From positions 6,468,565 through 6,532,564 of the forward strand of contig JAKZAN010000001.1 of NCBI GenBank assembly GCA_023053545.1: a stretch of 64,000 bases of DNA, written 5' to 3'. The notes beneath the pieces were generated by a model, which did not search any database, had not been told where the DNA came from, and worked only from the letters and a program-made list of their open reading frames with translations. Source of the DNA: Lepidurus packardi (lineage: Eukaryota; Arthropoda; Branchiopoda; Notostraca; Triopsidae). The stretch's first letter is position 1. The number at the start of each line of letters is the position of its first letter. This document shows, in pieces, positions 59,344 through 64,000 of the stretch. The position numbers were made by a program, and so were the translations under genes.

Positions 59344-59634
59344 ATGACTTACGTTCCTCCAGAAGAAATGGTGTCGTTTTCAACCCCATCGCCAACAGGT
59401 TCACACAAATCCGACGTCGATGACACGAACTCTTTCTTTTCGCGCACCTCGAATTCTTTCAAATCGGCGCTGGTTTGCAAACTCTCCAGACCGACTAATG
59501 TAAGTGCAGCAAAACTAAGATACAAGGGTCGCATGCTGTTTCTTCTTTTCGTCCTGAGAAGAATCAACGAGGAGGCTGTATATGAAAATGAGGCAGAGAA
59601 AAAAATCGTAGAATGTTCTGCTATCGATTCGTGA
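59344..59634 (+). CDS. Small hypothetical protein, uncertain
   Basis: An open frame of 96 codons starting MTYVPPEEMVSFSTPSPTG, Ser/Thr-rich then charged. I recognise no family. A consensus donor GTAAGT at 59500, followed by a pyrimidine tract and acceptors at 59558 or 59561, suggests a 59- or 62-base intron; splicing there would shift frame and end the protein early (about 60 residues). On the opposite strand the same stretch also forms an exon-like block (acceptor at about 59495, donor at about 59351), so strand is not certain. Its position just after a promoter-like spacer favours the + strand. Confidence 0.3.
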   Translation: MTYVPPEEMVSFSTPSPTGSHKSDVDDTNSFFSRTSNSFKSALVCKLSRPTNVSAAKLRYKGRMLFLLFVLRRINEEAVYENEAEKKIVECSAIDS

Positions 59635-60301
59635 TGACGCACGAGATCTGGCTAACGCTGAATAAAGCACCATTAAAACCATAAGGTCAAATTCTAGACC
59701 GACAACCCTTAATGGATACGGATCGAGATAAAAAGCGATAAAGTCCAAGAAAACACGAGATGAGAAAATTAAAACTTCTATACGGAAGACGGTTGTTTCG
59801 CACTACACAACGTCTTTTCGGGATAAAAAAACTAAAACTGTAAAGAAGATTTTAACTCCCTTGTTACTTTATCGCGTGGCACTCTTTATTTAGTTTTCCT
59901 TCACATAGTGATGCATGCAAAGAAATGCAAGGAAACGGATTACGAAGGAAAAGAAAGTCCATACTTCGGTGATAAGAGGAGGGGCCTTCTAGGCAACCTT
60001 GTTCCAAGCTACGCCTTCTTTATAATGGTGGTTCGCGCTCTTTTCTAGAAGTTCCTGTTGTTCCACGCTGCGCTTTGTTTCGTGTTTGTTGTTTGGTGTT
60101 TTTTCCTTAGCGTTTCGCTTCCGTTTCAAATTGTAAGTTGAATTTATTAACACTTAGTGATTTTATTTTGAAGCTTAGTATTCAGGTTCGACTTCTCATC
60201 AATATAAACCACTTCCAAAAACCAGTATTTTGGACTGTTTAGATGACCTATTGTTGATCTCTCAATTGAACGCCATTTTTTTTTGCAACAGCTTGTTCAG
60301 A
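59635..60301. promoter_or_regulatory. MCM4 upstream region
   Basis: 667 bases between the small ORF and MCM4. GGTTCGCGCTC at about 60028 and GCGTTTCGCTTCCG at about 60111 resemble E2F sites, expected for a replication gene. TTCTAGAAGTTCC at about 60044 resembles a partial heat-shock element. No coding exon recognised. Confidence 0.4.
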
Positions 60302-63767
<3,466 letters not shown>

Positions 63768-64000
63768 TGTTTTAACTTGATTCTTTGGTGTTCAGTAATG
63801 GAAGTGGAGTAATTATAATAAATTCGGTCACGAATTGACTCCAGTGGTTCTTGAATTGATTTAGTAAAGCGCCAAATTGTGTTTAATTGTCATGTACGCA
63901 AAAAATGCCTTCGTTTTTTAGTGCTTGTATTGGTCAATAGATGTTGATCAGTCTTGGGACTTTTATGTTTGTCAAAGGAAGCCAGCAGATAGGATCAATG
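63768..64000. other. MCM4 3' UTR and flank
   Basis: An AATAAA at 63817-63822 lies 50 bases past the MCM4 stop and is the likely poly(A) signal. Nothing else is recognised up to the window end. Confidence 0.6.

Overview
The window is eukaryotic nuclear DNA from an invertebrate animal. Every gene I could confirm is split by GT-AG introns (one is GC-AG), many only 45-75 bases long. Protein identities are animal, and the closest feel is arthropod: the Grainyhead core is almost insect-like, and a single insect-type deoxynucleoside kinase is present. Short introns in housekeeping genes, one very long developmental gene, and long (TA)n and (CT)n tracts would fit a crustacean, but species-level placement is inference. 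No operons, prokaryotic genes, viral genes, CRISPR arrays, rRNA or convincing tRNA genes were seen.

Layout, left to right. (1) 34-391 (+): the last two exons of a trypsin-fold serine protease-like protein cut by the window edge. (2) 883-1856 (-): deoxynucleoside kinase, divergent from (3) CNPPD1 at 2510-4050 (+). (4) 4187-5548 (-): a BtpA-family TIM-barrel protein, convergent with CNPPD1. (5) 7607-38227 (-): grainyhead, 15 coding exons over about 30.6 kb with a 16-kb first intron. (6) 38228-51177: a 13-kb gene-poor stretch 5' of grainyhead, with small DNA-transposon remnants and a roughly 197-bp tandem repeat. (7) 51178-55660 (-): HADHA, mitochondrial trifunctional protein alpha. (8) 56083-57178 (+): GPALPP1. 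(9) 57271-58971 (-): an ABHD4/ABHD5-type hydrolase. (10) 59344-59634 (+): a small uncertain ORF. (11) 60302-63767 (+): MCM4.

Six complete gene models (dNK, BtpA-like, grainyhead, HADHA, ABHD4-like, MCM4), plus CNPPD1 and GPALPP1, close in frame when spliced at consensus sites. Predicted lengths are 250, 276, 1061, 763, 405, 887, 377 and 293 residues. The two ends are compact housekeeping clusters arranged as divergent pairs (dNK/CNPPD1, HADHA/GPALPP1, ABHD/small ORF) and convergent pairs (CNPPD1/BtpA, GPALPP1/ABHD). The middle 30-45 kb is a regulatory landscape around one transcription factor.

The most interesting non-coding signals lie in that middle block. The POU octamer ATGCAAAT is strongly over-represented, and one copy sits in a homeodomain-site palindrome. 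There is a perfect Grainyhead site in grainyhead's own first intron, an 80-bp near-perfect inverted repeat around a compound microsatellite, a possible poison exon before the dimerisation-domain exons, a homeobox-core-bearing tandem repeat and several non-autonomous DNA transposons. I did not find a clearly new multi-gene system.
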